Assembly: GCA_016748015.1 (NCBI GenBank)
Contig: JAAOMT010000760.1
Span: 634,216-698,215, forward strand
Length of the DNA stretch: 64,000 bases
Origin: Geosiphon pyriformis
Lineage: Eukaryota > Glomeromycota > Glomeromycetes > Archaeosporales > Geosiphonaceae
Direction: 5' to 3'
Of this stretch, positions 26,653 through 37,570 are shown piece after piece. Numbering within the stretch: position 1 is the stretch's first letter; the number at the start of each line of letters is the position of its first letter. The notes under the pieces were generated by a model. That model searched no databases and had not been told where the DNA came from. It saw nothing but the letters and a program-made list of their open reading frames with translations. Position numbers and translations under genes: made by a program.

Positions 26653-27059
26653 GAAACACAAATATTATTTTCAAAGAGATTCCTTGAATTCTTTCGAGGT
26701 GCTTGATTATTTCGAATCATTTTTGGATACTAAGAATAACTCCAAGCTCTATTTTCGACAAGTTTTTTCACTGAAAATGAAAAACACTCAAAATTTTTTT
26801 TTATTAATTTTCAAGACTGTATGATTGTTGTACTAATTGCTAGAAAAAATTTTCTTGATAGCAATGAAAAACTATCCGAATTTTAAAGTTCGTTTCGTAC
26901 CTATTAAAAGTTCGTTTTATGTGATGTGTAATTAAGTTTAAAATGATTGTCCCTTCGTCTCATTTTTCCCCGGAACATAATCTGTCATCAAGAAATTCGA
27001 CCTATGCTTATCTATATAGACTTTGACTCGTGAAGCTTGAAGAGGACTTATCATGATTG

Positions 27060-27060
<1 letters not shown>

Positions 27061-27090
<30 letters not shown>
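27061..27090. repeat. TAG trinucleotide microsatellite, 10 units
   Basis: Ten perfect TAG units immediately downstream of the minus-strand gene stop at 27103, so probably in its 3' untranslated region (read as CTA on the mRNA). Confidence 0.9.
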
Positions 27091-27102
27091 AGATAACTGA
27101 TT

Positions 27103-28147
27103 TTACTGCTTTTCATCAGCTGGAACCTGGGAATCAATTGGGGCAGATACGGGACCAGGACTAGTGGTATTCTCCAAAGGCGACGAATTGTTCATCACTG
27201 GAGTGCCATTGGCCATACCATTCAAAGTAGGATCAATACCATTTTCGATTTTCAAATTAGAATTTTCAGCTTCCTTTGCAATCCTTTCCTTTTCAGCATC
27301 AATCCATTTTTTTACGGCGTCAACACCAGTTTGACTCTTTGGTATACCTAATCTCCTGGCCATTCTTGAAACGGTGCTTTGATCCATCTTGATGCTATTT
27401 CCGGCGAATTGAGAAATTTCGGCACCAATTTTCCATTGTGGAATATTGGTACTTTCCACTCGCAAATTAAAATATTTTATAAATTCATCAAGTAAAGCCG
27501 CTTGTTCAGGTGTGAATGATGGTGGCTCCCGACGATTTGCTGTTGTGGGAGTAACAGTTGTCGGTGAGGTTTTAGCTGCCGGTGATGAACGAGAAGCTTT
27601 TTTTTTGTATTGATGATTATTAATTTCTGCATTTGGACTACCAGGTGGAGTATTAGTGCTAACAACGTTAGAAGTGGGTGTTGTCGGTGTTGGTGTTGTT
27701 GTTGTTGTTGTTGTTGTTGCTGCTGCTGCTAGGGCTGAAGGACGGGTTACTTTCGTGTAAGGAGTACTTCTATCGCGAGGTTTACCTTTTTGAGGTTTTC
27801 GAGTTTGTGTATTGGTAATATTTGATAATTGGGTATCGGGATCTGATGAAGTTGTTGTAGGCAAGAGAGTTTGCAGTTCTGGTGGCATCACAGCCTGCAA
27901 CTCGTCAATAGCTTTTGATGCAGAACGCATGGCTTGATGAGCTTGTTGAAAGGCTTTGTAAACCTTTGAATTGAGAAATTTTCGAAAGGGATAAATTTAA
28001 ATTAATATGGGGATGGGGCTTGGAATAAAAGAAAAAAATGATTTCTCTATATTAGAGAGAACTTTTTACCGCTTCGGTTTTCGCTTTCATGTTAGCGACA
28101 AGGTTAGGGTCAACTTCCATCTTTGCTTCATTTCCAGCTGATGACAT
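27103..28147 (-). CDS. POU-specific-like helix-turn-helix protein, family member 1
   Basis: Exon 1 is 28147-28070 and exon 2 is 27963-27103, with a 106-nt GTAAAA...AAAG intron in phase 0; 312 residues. The N-terminus (about 10-57) is helical and Ala/Leu-rich, with VYKAFQQAHQAMRSASKAID immediately after the intron. The middle is low complexity: basic patches, poly-Ala and poly-Thr from GCA/ACA microsatellites, and Pro/Ser/Thr. Residues about 178-254 form a compact helical domain. Against the animal POU-specific domain it aligns F..YF..R, then Q (PQWKIGAEI) in helix 2, FAGN, then DQSTVSRM in helix 3 and KKWIDAEKER at the end. The glutamines correspond to the two base-contacting Gln of POU_S. 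No homeodomain follows. A DNA-binding nuclear regulator is inferred. It is the most conserved-looking of four local paralogs. Confidence 0.8.
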
Positions 28148-28181
28148 TGTGAAGAGAACGGAATATTTCGATTACAATTTT

Positions 28182-28190
28182 CCTTTATAA
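28182..28190 (-). promoter_or_regulatory. TATA-like element
   Basis: GTTATAAAGG read on the minus strand, about 35-45 bp before the ATG at 28147. An AAT microsatellite lies just upstream (28190-28208). Confidence 0.4.
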
Positions 28191-28927
28191 CAATAATAAT
28201 AATAATAAGTTCGATGGCTTCTTTTTTCGACGGACGCTGTTCAACAGGCCTATTCCATCAAAAAATCAGCATAAATCATCAACCATTATAAGATTATTTA
28301 TTAATCCGATGTTCATTTTCGACGTGGGAAATTTTCCTAATAATATTATTGAAACAATATAATTGGGCAAACATTGAAACAAATGAAATGAGGCATACCA
28401 ATTTCTTCGTAAATCTCGTCGCTTGACAGAAAATTACGATTTCCCCTATTCTGATTCTTGCTTGCCTTTTGCTTCTCAAAAGCCTATTGTTTATGGAATG
28501 TTTTGAAGAAGGTTGGGGGGAGGGACGGGGCAAAAAAAAAAATTAGCGCTTGGATTGGATTCGACCTGTTATGTATTATTATTTCGATGATTGATTATTA
28601 TTGGGCTGGGGGTCGGCAACATCATGCAACATTTGAACTAACGAATGCACCACCTGCAGCTTTATGCAATGGAATACTCATCACATTCACGTATCACTGA
28701 TCTATAAAATCGTCACACAATATAAAAAAATTTGCATGAAAATCGGAAAAAGGATAAGAATTTAGAACGCCTAATGCAATACATGGTGGTGGTGATTATA
28801 ATTTCTTGTGCCAAGCCATCGATTCAATTATGATTCAAATATGTGTTAGCTTTTAATAATTATGCAAGCAGGCATATTTCATCCCTTTGACTCTTTCTTT
28901 GACATCGACACACTGATTTCTCAAGAG

Positions 28928-28947
28928 TGAACGCGCGCGCGCGTTCA
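28928..28947. other. Perfect CG-core palindrome, 20 bp
   Basis: TGAACGCGCGCGCGCGTTCA equals its own reverse complement. It has an alternating purine-pyrimidine core and seven CpG steps in a very A/T-rich genome. Confidence 0.9.
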
Positions 28948-30214
28948 GTCATCATGCAAGGTCACCGAGTAATGTTTGAACCCCGCTATTGATATATTGC
29001 GACAGACAATCACCAATCATTGCAACATGATTACGCAACTAATTTCATTTATCATCATCAAACGACATGTAATGATAACGACCATGATCATGGGATTATG
29101 CCATTTTCCCTCTCTTCCAAAAAAGTTTAATTGGAAGGAAGGGTGGGGGAGCGCCTAGCTTTGGTTGGTTGTTCTAATGGGTTGACATCACACGATGGAG
29201 AGAAAATGCGCGCGCTCACATTTCGCACTTGTGGGGCATGATCGCGTCGGGAAAACGATCCCATGAAAGAAAAATAATCAAATAATGTGTCATCATGATA
29301 GATTAGAAATCTTGATAAATTTCATTAAACCCAGTTAGAAAATGGTAAAAAAAAAAGCCCAAAACACAATAAAAATTTACGAAAAAGGGATAGCTTCAAT
29401 GAGGAACATTAACGATTCTCGAAGTTAAAATAATATTTTTTTTTTTTTTTAAATAATTAATTATAATTAATGCAAAATAACACTTTTTTCTGGGATATCA
29501 ACATGGATCGTAGCGATCACTTATGATTGTAGAGTGTGTGTGTGATAGAAACAGATATCACTAATTTGTCATTCGTCACCAAAATAGGATAAACATTTCT
29601 GATGATCTATGTTTGTTTGAACTTTAAGTGGCGTTATGATTTTAGAATTTTCCCGAAACATTATCACAAATTTCACGCGCCTTCAAAAGAAATGGGACAT
29701 TTCATTCAAAATGGATGTCTAGACTTTTTTTTAATTAGGATTATATTTGAATTTATTAGTTTTGCTATATTCGATTATATTTTTTGATTTAAAACGAAAT
29801 TATAAGCAAGTTATAATTATGATCATTGAAAATTTTTGAGAAATATTTATTTCAAGGTAAAATGAGCAGAAAAAAAAAAGTTTTTTTTTAAAAAATCCGT
29901 TCTTTTGCTAATACTTTAAACACACACCAAAACTGAATGATATAAACACATGTGAGCGAGATCTATATATATTAAAGGAAACAAGGGAAGCAGAATATAT
30001 CACAGCTGCTTATAGTAAGATTCGGGAAGCATTTATTTTTAAAGATGTTTCAAAGAACTTTTTTGAAAAATAAATATGTTTTAAAATTCAAAAATCATTG
30101 ATCAAAGCCTCAAAATTCGTTTCAGATTAAATAAAATTTATTAGCCTAAAACCTAGCAAACAAATAAAACTTGAACTAAAATTTTTTATAACTTGAATAT
30201 TTTCCCTCTTTAAC

Positions 30215-30251
30215 GGGGGGGGGGGTTGGGGTTGGGGGGGGGAGAGGAGGG
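30215..30251 (+). other. G-run cluster, potential G-quadruplex
   Basis: Eleven G, TT, four G, TT, nine G, then AGAGGAGGG on the plus strand. Four or more G-tracts with short loops are capable of G-quadruplex formation. No gene lies within 1.5 kb. Confidence 0.75.
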
Positions 30252-31140
30252 TATTTCAAAAGGATTTTATAATTTTGAACTTTTAGTCTTTTGATGTTAG
30301 GATTTAAAAGGAGTAATGAAATATTTTGGAAAAATTTCAAAAATCTAATAATTAATATAAAGTTTTTAAGTGAAATAAATAACGATCTTTAAGAAAATTT
30401 AACAAAAATAAGCAAATATTTATGGAAAATTTATTTTATTTTTTAAATAAAGTGAATTTAATTACGTTTTTATTACCAAAATTAATGATCCTTCTTTACG
30501 AAATTTTTAGGAATCAAAAAATAATGCGAGGAAATGTTTATGGCATAAGTATTCTTGCGATTTATTTAGTATTACTCGCATGAATAGATAATCAATCGTC
30601 CGAAACTCAACATAACAAATCCACGGTTTAAAAGTTGATGCTTACCATCAAATATACTAAAAATGCCCGATTTTGCAATAATGTTTGGATAAAAAATTAT
30701 GAAACATTAATAACAAAAGCCTCAAGATCAAAATATTTTTTTTAAAAAAACTACAGGTATATTGTCAAAATTTTTAAAATTTCATAATCATCATATATTA
30801 CTATGACATGTGATTTTTAGCTGACACGGAAATGGCTGATTAATTGTCTCATGAATTATTGATTAAGTAATAAAAATGATTGATGTGATTAGAATGATGT
30901 TATTTTTAATAAACTAGTACTCATTGTTTTTGGGTAACAGCTTTTTGAGAACTTTTTTTGGATTGGGAAAAAATCTCACGTGAATATGAAAGTTTTAGTT
31001 TCATTATTATTATTATTATTATTAAAATTATTATCATGTACATGTAGTATTTTGGCGAGTGAAGTTTTTTAAAAAAGTTCAAAAGAATCACTTTTTTTGT
31101 TAATTATGTATAAAATAGCTATATGTTTCTAATATTATTC

Positions 31141-31206
31141 TTATTTATATTTATATTTATATTTACATTTATATTTATATTTATATTTATATTTGTATTT
31201 ATATAT
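31141..31206. repeat. TTATAT hexamer tandem repeat
   Basis: About ten units of ttatat with two single-base variants (ttacat, ttgtat). A/T simple repeat. Confidence 0.85.
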
Positions 31207-31791
31207 AAAAGAAACCTTTTCTAATAGTAATTTAAAATACTTTGGAACCAAACCACTTTTTTAAGAAACCTGCCTCTTACGTATTTATCCTATTAATTGT
31301 GTAATGAAAATTTTTTCGAAATCTCTGTTAATTGAATATGTTAATCACAAGTTTTAATATTTTGTGTAAAAATCCAAAAAGTTAATATATCATTCCCATT
31401 AAAAAGATAAATTTCTTGTAAGTTTAATTTTCATATTTACCTATTAAAAATTATCTTTGGTTTTTTATATAAACTTTTTTTATTTCATTGAAATTATTTT
31501 CTTCTCAATTCAAAAGTATCCCAGAACCATTAACTTGGATGCATTTTAAAGTACATATAATTTCGAAAACTGACTATCTATAGTTTAAGGGTTAGGTAAA
31601 TTTCGGTTTTTTCATAATGAGAATTTATAGAAAGCAGAATTAAAGTAGCAGCCATAGGGATACGTAAAATGAAATTGATGGTATTCAGGAATACCATTGA
31701 AAATTAATGAATCATCTTGAACTAAAAGCTGGTTTCTCATTTATCAATTCTCTGTATAACCATTCAAGGTTTGATGAATTTTAAACTTCAT

Positions 31792-31798
31792 TATAAAG
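31792..31798 (+). promoter_or_regulatory. TATA-like element
   Basis: TATAAAG lies about 30 bp upstream of the ATG at 31830 and about 230 bp upstream of the ATG at 32026. It could drive either small frame. Confidence 0.35.
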
Positions 31799-31829
31799 TA
31801 TGCTAAAAATTTCCCATAATTACGCCAAA

Positions 31830-31985
31830 ATGGGAATGTTAATTTTAATTATAAACTTAATAATATTAAAAAAGTCGGTGCAAGGAACTCCAGAAAATTG
31901 GCTATATAGCGACAACAACGTTTTCTTCTTTTCTACCAATCTAGCTTTTTCAAAAGTCGAAAACCATTTGAGATTAAAATTCTAA
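31830..31985 (+). CDS. Candidate small secreted peptide, 51 aa
   Basis: The ATG at 31830 is in good context (AAAATGG). A typical hydrophobic signal-peptide core follows (MGMLILIINLIILKKSVQG), then TPENWLYSDNNV and a short basic end. No cysteines are present in the predicted mature part. The frame stops 40 bp before the cysteine-rich peptide gene at 32026, and one TATA-like element precedes both, so it may be an upstream frame on the same transcript or an independent peptide. No donor site joining the two was convincing. Family unknown. Confidence 0.35.
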   Translation: MGMLILIINLIILKKSVQGTPENWLYSDNNVFFFSTNLAFSKVENHLRLKF

Positions 31986-32025
31986 TCTATTCAATTCGTC
32001 TTCCTAATCATCTAATTCGTGAAAA

Positions 32026-32250
32026 ATGCCTCAATTTAATTTCATGTCTCATGCTATTTTTATCATGATCCTTGTCATCTTAATGAATGCTAATTGTTTC
32101 TCAGTCGTTGCACCAGTCTACGCGTCGAAGAACACTTTGGTAAAACGGTGCTGGTACTTTCCTCGAATGTTTGAGTACTGCGTTCCTTGTTGCCAACCTA
32201 CGGCTCTTTATGACTCCTGTAATGATTCCTCAGACGCCAACGAATGGTAG
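32026..32250 (+). CDS. Cysteine-rich secreted peptide precursor with dibasic site, 74 aa
   Basis: Architecture in order: a hydrophobic signal sequence (residues about 9-29, IFIMILVILMNANCFSVV), a short pro-segment, a dibasic LVKR site at 38-41, and a C-terminal 33-residue region starting with Cys42 and holding Cys42, 52, 55, 56 and 65 (CWYFPRMFEYCVPCC...). Kexin-type proteases cleave after KR, so a processed cysteine-rich peptide is predicted. An odd number of cysteines (five) after the cleavage site allows an intermolecular disulphide or one free thiol. Such precursors in plant-associated fungi can be small secreted effectors or signalling peptides, but function here is inference. The gene is intronless with a TAG stop at 32248. 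Confidence 0.55.
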   Translation: MPQFNFMSHAIFIMILVILMNANCFSVVAPVYASKNTLVKRCWYFPRMFEYCVPCCQPTALYDSCNDSSDANEW

Positions 32251-35065
32251 TAATGTAGGAAATGCTAAAGGCAAAAATAACGGTGATGATTTTGATAATT
32301 AAATATAGAAAATTTTATTTTATATTTTAAATAATACAAGTAAGATATATATCTGTAGATTAAAAATTTAAGAAATGTCTCATTGATAACAAAATTTCTT
32401 GAAAATTTTTTTTTAAATTTTCAGCTTGATTTCAAACCAATATTAATAATAATGAGCTAATTAAAAAATAATGTAAATCTAATATCGGTTGAAAAATAAG
32501 AGTTTTTAACCTTCGAAAATAATCCATTGCAAAAACATTTGAATTATTTTCTTCAATTTTTTTAAAATAATTAAAATTCAAAATTTATATTTTTCTCTTA
32601 TAAAAATATGATCATGTTTTCATACAAGATATTAAATCTTATAAATAATGTAAAAGATTTTGGAGAAGTTAAAGAAATTAAAATTTTGTAAGCATAATAA
32701 AAAGAACATGCAATTGTTGATTTAAATATTTTAATGAAACAGTGAAAAACTCTAATTTTAAAAGTAAATGAACTGAAAAAAGAAGATAAATTTATAATTT
32801 ATATTTGTTGATAATATTTCAATTCTGATTATCACATGGTTCAAAAGCACGATTAACTTCGGATTAAGGAGAAACCTCTGTAGATTTAAATCCGAAGCAT
32901 CATCAACTACGGCTTAAGGATTCCAAAACTGCTTTATCCACCAACTGCTTGAATATTGAGAGCATAGATACCTAGATTGCTCATGTTATAGAGCCAGAAA
33001 CTCCGATTGTTCAAAATAATAAGATTCATTAGAAAAATTATAAAATAGCCTGAAATTTGTTTGAAATTCTAAAACCATAAGATGATGACTTGCAAAAAAA
33101 TTCATCAATCAAATACGTGTACTTCTAATATTCCTTTTAGCTGTTTTTTATGCACTCTTATTCTTGCAAAAATTTAATTGATTTCTAAAGGACAAAAAAC
33201 ATGAACCACCTTCGAAATATACCACTTATTGGTATCTTAAAAACCCAAATTCAACGTTAAACTAACCACTTGGAAGAATACTATGCAACAAAGATCGCCT
33301 CAAGGTATTGACATTTATAAACTCGGTCAATTGACCGAGGCATCAAATTAAGCCTATTATTGTATGAGACATCAGTACCCTATTATAGGTTAAATTTTGA
33401 AAAGAATTTTAATTTGACAAAAATTATTCCAGTCCACACACTTTTTTTAACAAAATATTTTTTCAGAATTCCAGCAAAATTTGCTTAAAGCACGAAAAAT
33501 TTCGTCACTTTTGGAGGTAGCAAAATGATAATATTATAAAGCATTCCTTTTAAAAACACCTGGTTCTTTATTACTTTTAGGTCCATCCTTAGGCATCGAA
33601 AGAAAAAAATCATTCATTCACTGGATAGAGGACTGGTGGTGGTATGGTTTAAATCTCTTTCCCCTGAATAAATCATATTATTGAAAGTTATCAACATTTT
33701 AACAAATACTGCCCTCGATTTTATTTAAAAACAGTCGCAGTTATCGCCTACCTAGCAAACTAGAATCATACATAAAAAACCAAGACTTTGAAGTACGAGC
33801 GACCACATTTGGTGCTCCTCATTGATGTCGCTCGTTTGATTAACATATTTCAATGAGTATGTTCCTCATTTTCGAAGTTTTGATCCATCATATGGAGAAT
33901 TCTGCGACTGTCCAACTGATTTTCATATTTTGCAGTGTCCACGTATTGATTAGAAGAATAAAGGATCATGACAAATTGGAGTGTTCGATGAAACATTCTT
34001 CCCACGCGATGTAATCGTGGGGGAAACAGGTTTTTAAATTCTTTTAAATGTTTTTTATCTAATCAATTTTTTTTTAAAAACATCCTTTTAAGGACAATCA
34101 AATTACCAATATACCAGGGAAATTTGTCTAAATTAGGCCATTGTTGGCGATATCTCGGAATATGATTAATTTCGTCGAAATCTTTCCTTCATAAAAATTT
34201 GCTAATTAAATAAAAAATCCAAGGACCAACAACATTGAAAATTCTGTTACTGTTGAAAAAATCCTTTTTTTTGGGCATATCAATCTTTTAATACATTGGG
34301 ATCCTGAAACCGTCTCTTTGAAATGCTTTGAAAATAAATAATTTTTAGATATCTTGACCAAAGCAACAGCTAGCTCAAGAACTCTGAGAAATATCAATTA
34401 TCATGAGTCTGAACCATATAATAAACAAGTAAGACGAGTTTACAGCACAGCTCTCAAATAAGATCTACAATTATTATTATTATTATTATTGTAAGGATTT
34501 TGAATTCACCAAATTTTTCGAGTTCAATCACTCCATAGATTTCGACGTTTTAGCTGGATTGACATCCGCAAATGAATGAAATTGAGATTTGGGAGGAAAT
34601 AATTCGGATGGGATGCTTTGCTCTCCATAAAATCTTGAAAGTCTTCAGAATATTGATCCGTTTTTGCTGTTGATTTGCTTTTATGAGATTTTATTGGTCA
34701 ATTACTTTTACAGGTTATGCCCTACAAACAAATTTAAAAAAAGATTTGAAGAAAAGTCTAAAAACGTGTTATATAGTTTAAAAGGAATTCCGAACCAGTT
34801 CCAAATCGTAGCAGTGAACATAAAGGAACTGAAATTAATTTATTAATTTTTGCATATCTAATAGCCAACTGTTTGTTTTTTCACACAAAATGAATCATCA
34901 AATAATAAAAAAGTACATAAAAAGTTCACTTTTACTTTAACATTTATTTTGTTTGCAAAAAAAAGATTATTTTCTCAATAAAGGTGATTACATCTTTCAT
35001 TACAAGCTTTCTAATCATTTGATAATATATTCTTAAATTCTATATTTTAAATAAATTTTATACAT

Positions 35066-35104
<39 letters not shown>

Positions 35105-36545
35105 GCATAGGATTGATTTTATGATGAAAATTCATTAACAGATTTTTGCTCACAATATATAATAAATTTATTAGATCAAATTGAGAATCCAATATTATAT
35201 TTTAGGAACATCATTTTAGACTAACTAATTTATGATTTGTAAATGCGATAAACAATATAATTATCAAAATGTGAGAATTTTGTTTTGAAATTTGATTTAT
35301 CAGAATGCTTCTACAAATTTGATTGTCTGGTTATTATAATTTCGTTGCGACTATATTAGAGTAGAAACTATTGAATTTACAAAGATAATATCATCAGGAA
35401 CCTTATATTGTTTGTAAAGGCAAAAAAAGTTTAAAATTTATTTAGTAATCTAATTATAATTTTTTAATTTCCTTCCCATAAGTTTCATAATAACACTTCT
35501 TTTATGCAAACATTAACTCTATAATCAAAACTCAAAATTAAGTTTAAATTTCAAAGGTTGAGATATATCTCTTTTTCAGAATATAAATTCTTTAAAAACA
35601 CTGAATTTTTTTATAATTATGTATAATTAATGTTCTTTTTCCTTCTGTAATTTGCGGAGAAGAGGAAAAAAATTTCATTAAACAAATAAAAATTTTTAAT
35701 TTAAAAATCTGACGATTAAAAAATAACTGATAGCATCAATAATTAAAGTCTAACGAAAAGATTCGGATGGATTGCCTTAATTTTTTCATCTTTTGGACGT
35801 GGAAAGTGAGGCTAATAAGCTCGTTTTTTGAGGTGCAATCCTTTTAGGCTGCCTAAAAATGGAAAAATGAAGTTTTTTCTATCAAATCATCAATGACATT
35901 GGAATTGCCCTTGAAAACTTGGTGTTTCAGTCCTAAATACTTGATCGCTAAAAAAATATGTTCATTAGCTATTCAGTTGAAAATTTATACACAAAACTCC
36001 AAGATTAGACTCACTCATAACTTCCTAACTCCGTAATTAAATTATCATGACCTAAAATCGTCTGCTTCGGAATCTGACTTTATGAAATCACTCGATGAAA
36101 GTGAAATAGAATTTGAAACTAAACAAAAATAAAATTTCCTGATTTTTTAATATCAGTCTGAATACTTTGACCTCATTTAGATTTTGATAATACATTAATT
36201 GATTTTGTTCAAGCTCATCTTTTGCCATTTCTGCTTCAAAATATCCGAATAAAGAATTTGAAAATCTTCTAAAATGATTTCCGTCAGACCCTATAATAAA
36301 AAAAGTTTTTCTTAAACGTTCGGGGAAGAATTAAAGTAACTTAATTAAGTTAAAAGAACAATTCAAGAAATTAAAAAATATTTATTTATGCCTACTTAAA
36401 AGGAATTCCTTTATACTTTTGACCGTTTTTATTTTTGAGCAGATTCAATCGGCATTACTCGTGATACCTTCAAAGATTGGTCAAAGATCCAAGTATATTT
36501 TTACTGCTAGTTTCATTTCAGAATACTTAATATAACTCGTATTCT
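32251..36545. other. Gene-poor interval
   Basis: No gene supported. Simple repeats include TTA at 34471-34490 and AAT at 35069-35104. A 9-bp perfect inverted repeat acgagcgac/gtcgctcgt lies at 33795-33803 and 33827-33835, and another, cttcggatt/aatccgaag, at 32857-32865 and 32889-32897. Small frames at 34206-34397 (minus) and 34664-34846 (plus) lack supporting signals. Confidence 0.6.
35069..35104. repeat. AAT microsatellite
   Basis: About 12 uninterrupted AAT units. Similar shorter tracts occur at 31003-31024, 34471-34490, 55479-55504 and 16525-16547. Confidence 0.9.
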
Positions 36546-36812
36546 ATGAATAATATATTGGTATGGTTTTCAATACTTTTTATAACAACTTGGTTGACTT
36601 GTGACCAGACACATATCAATTTTAATCGCAAAAGGCGACCTTTTCATTTCAGGGTGAAAAGCTGGAAAAATGATCTAAAGACCCAATTGAGAGCGTGTAG
36701 TTTGCATTTATTTGCTACATATAGCTTTCCTTATTATAATTTATTTGCATTTTTAAGTCCAAATTGTACTCAAAAATTTTATTGGATTATATCCTTTGTT
36801 TTACAGTTTTAA
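36546..36812 (+). CDS. Weak candidate small secreted protein, 88 aa
   Basis: The frame begins with a signal-peptide-like segment (MNNILVWFSILFITTWLTC) followed by a basic stretch (NFNRKRRPFHFRVKSWKN) that includes a KRR site, then a hydrophobic C-terminal half. Three cysteines. No TATA or family evidence. It lies about 0.75 kb upstream of the POU-like gene at 37571. It may be spurious. Confidence 0.2.
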   Translation: MNNILVWFSILFITTWLTCDQTHINFNRKRRPFHFRVKSWKNDLKTQLRACSLHLFATYSFPYYNLFAFLSPNCTQKFYWIISFVLQF

Positions 36813-37246
36813 CTTAAGCCTATAGATCTTCATGTTCTATTTCAAATATAGATGTTTGCAAGTTAGAATATTGTGCTTAATACAAAAATCTTAGACTTTA
36901 ACCAAATTTTTGGCTTTCAAAATTCAGTTTTCAATTGAATTTGCAAATTTCTCTAATTTCTTAAAAATCTCGTGGTCTCAACTTTAAAACCACTTTTTTC
37001 CTTTCAAAATTCTTTTTACATATAATTTTAGTTTTTGATTAACAGACGTTTAGAATAGCAGATTTTTAGTTCCTCTCCCAGATGTCAATAAACAAAAAGT
37101 TCTTTTACCAACCACTTTGAATATAACAAAATTAAATCTATTTTTTTTGCATAGTTTTCTATCCTGACTTAAAAATAAGCATTTCAAATAAATTTAAAAC
37201 TGGAACAATTATTCTTTCTTTAAATTGTTTACGGTCAGAAATGATA

Positions 37247-37255
37247 ATGACTCAT
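37247..37255. promoter_or_regulatory. Gcn4/AP-1-type palindrome
   Basis: ATGACTCAT, the ideal site for Gcn4-type bZIP factors, lies about 320 bp upstream of the predicted start at 37571. A 9-bp match in 64 kb may be chance. Confidence 0.25.
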
Positions 37256-37570
37256 GTCGTCTGATCAGAGAAATTGATTTTATTGATTTATTGGCTATCA
37301 AGGTTTATAAGCCGTTACTTATTTTATTTGAAACTAATAAAGAACCTTTTGTGAAACCTTATAAGGTAAAAAAATTTTGAAACTACACTATTTATTTCGC
37401 TAACCTTATTGCACATTAAAAATGGTAAGATATGATGCGATACTCAAAGAGAAGCATTTCGACTTTTTGCTCTCTACACATTTTTGTTTATCAAATAAAT
37501 TTAGTTTTTGAAGTTAGTGTTGAATCCTGAAAATACCTCACCACGGCTCAGTCAAAAAACTAATAATGAG

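Larger units (their letters stand above)
23361..27060. other. Gene-poor interval
   Basis: Includes an A/T block (24280-25150), a short repeat copy (24290-24365), a protein-like relic (25206-25361) and a 52-base poly(A) tract (26599-26650). Frames at 25579-25887 (minus) and 26209-26394 (plus) are Phe/Ile/Lys-rich and look compositional. Confidence 0.6.
28209..31791. other. Long upstream intergenic region, locally GC-richer
   Basis: 28209-29330 is distinctly richer in G and C than the rest, with CG-alternating islands (28928-28947; GCGCGCGC near 29207), but its frames are short and unconvincing. It may be the extended regulatory region of the gene at 28147. After 29330 it returns to A/T-rich sequence with a G-run cluster (30215-30251), an ATT microsatellite (31003-31024) and a hexamer repeat (31141-31206). 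Confidence 0.5.

Noticed and set aside
28294-29158. Overlapping frames in the GC-richer region (28294-28533 minus, 28458-28700 plus, 28976-29158 plus)
   Set aside because: They overlap on both strands, lack family features and the longest lacks an ATG start. More likely regulatory sequence.
32857-33835. Short inverted repeats (cttcggatt at 32857/32889; acgagcgac at 33795/33827)
   Set aside because: Arms of only nine bases with loops above 20 bases. No transcript or terminator context.
28730-36750. Octamer motifs ATTTGCAT (28730-28737, 36743-36750, also 8684-8691), the classic POU target, near family members 1 and 2
   Set aside because: In a genome this A/T-rich several such octamers are expected by chance in 64 kb, and one lies in an A/T desert.
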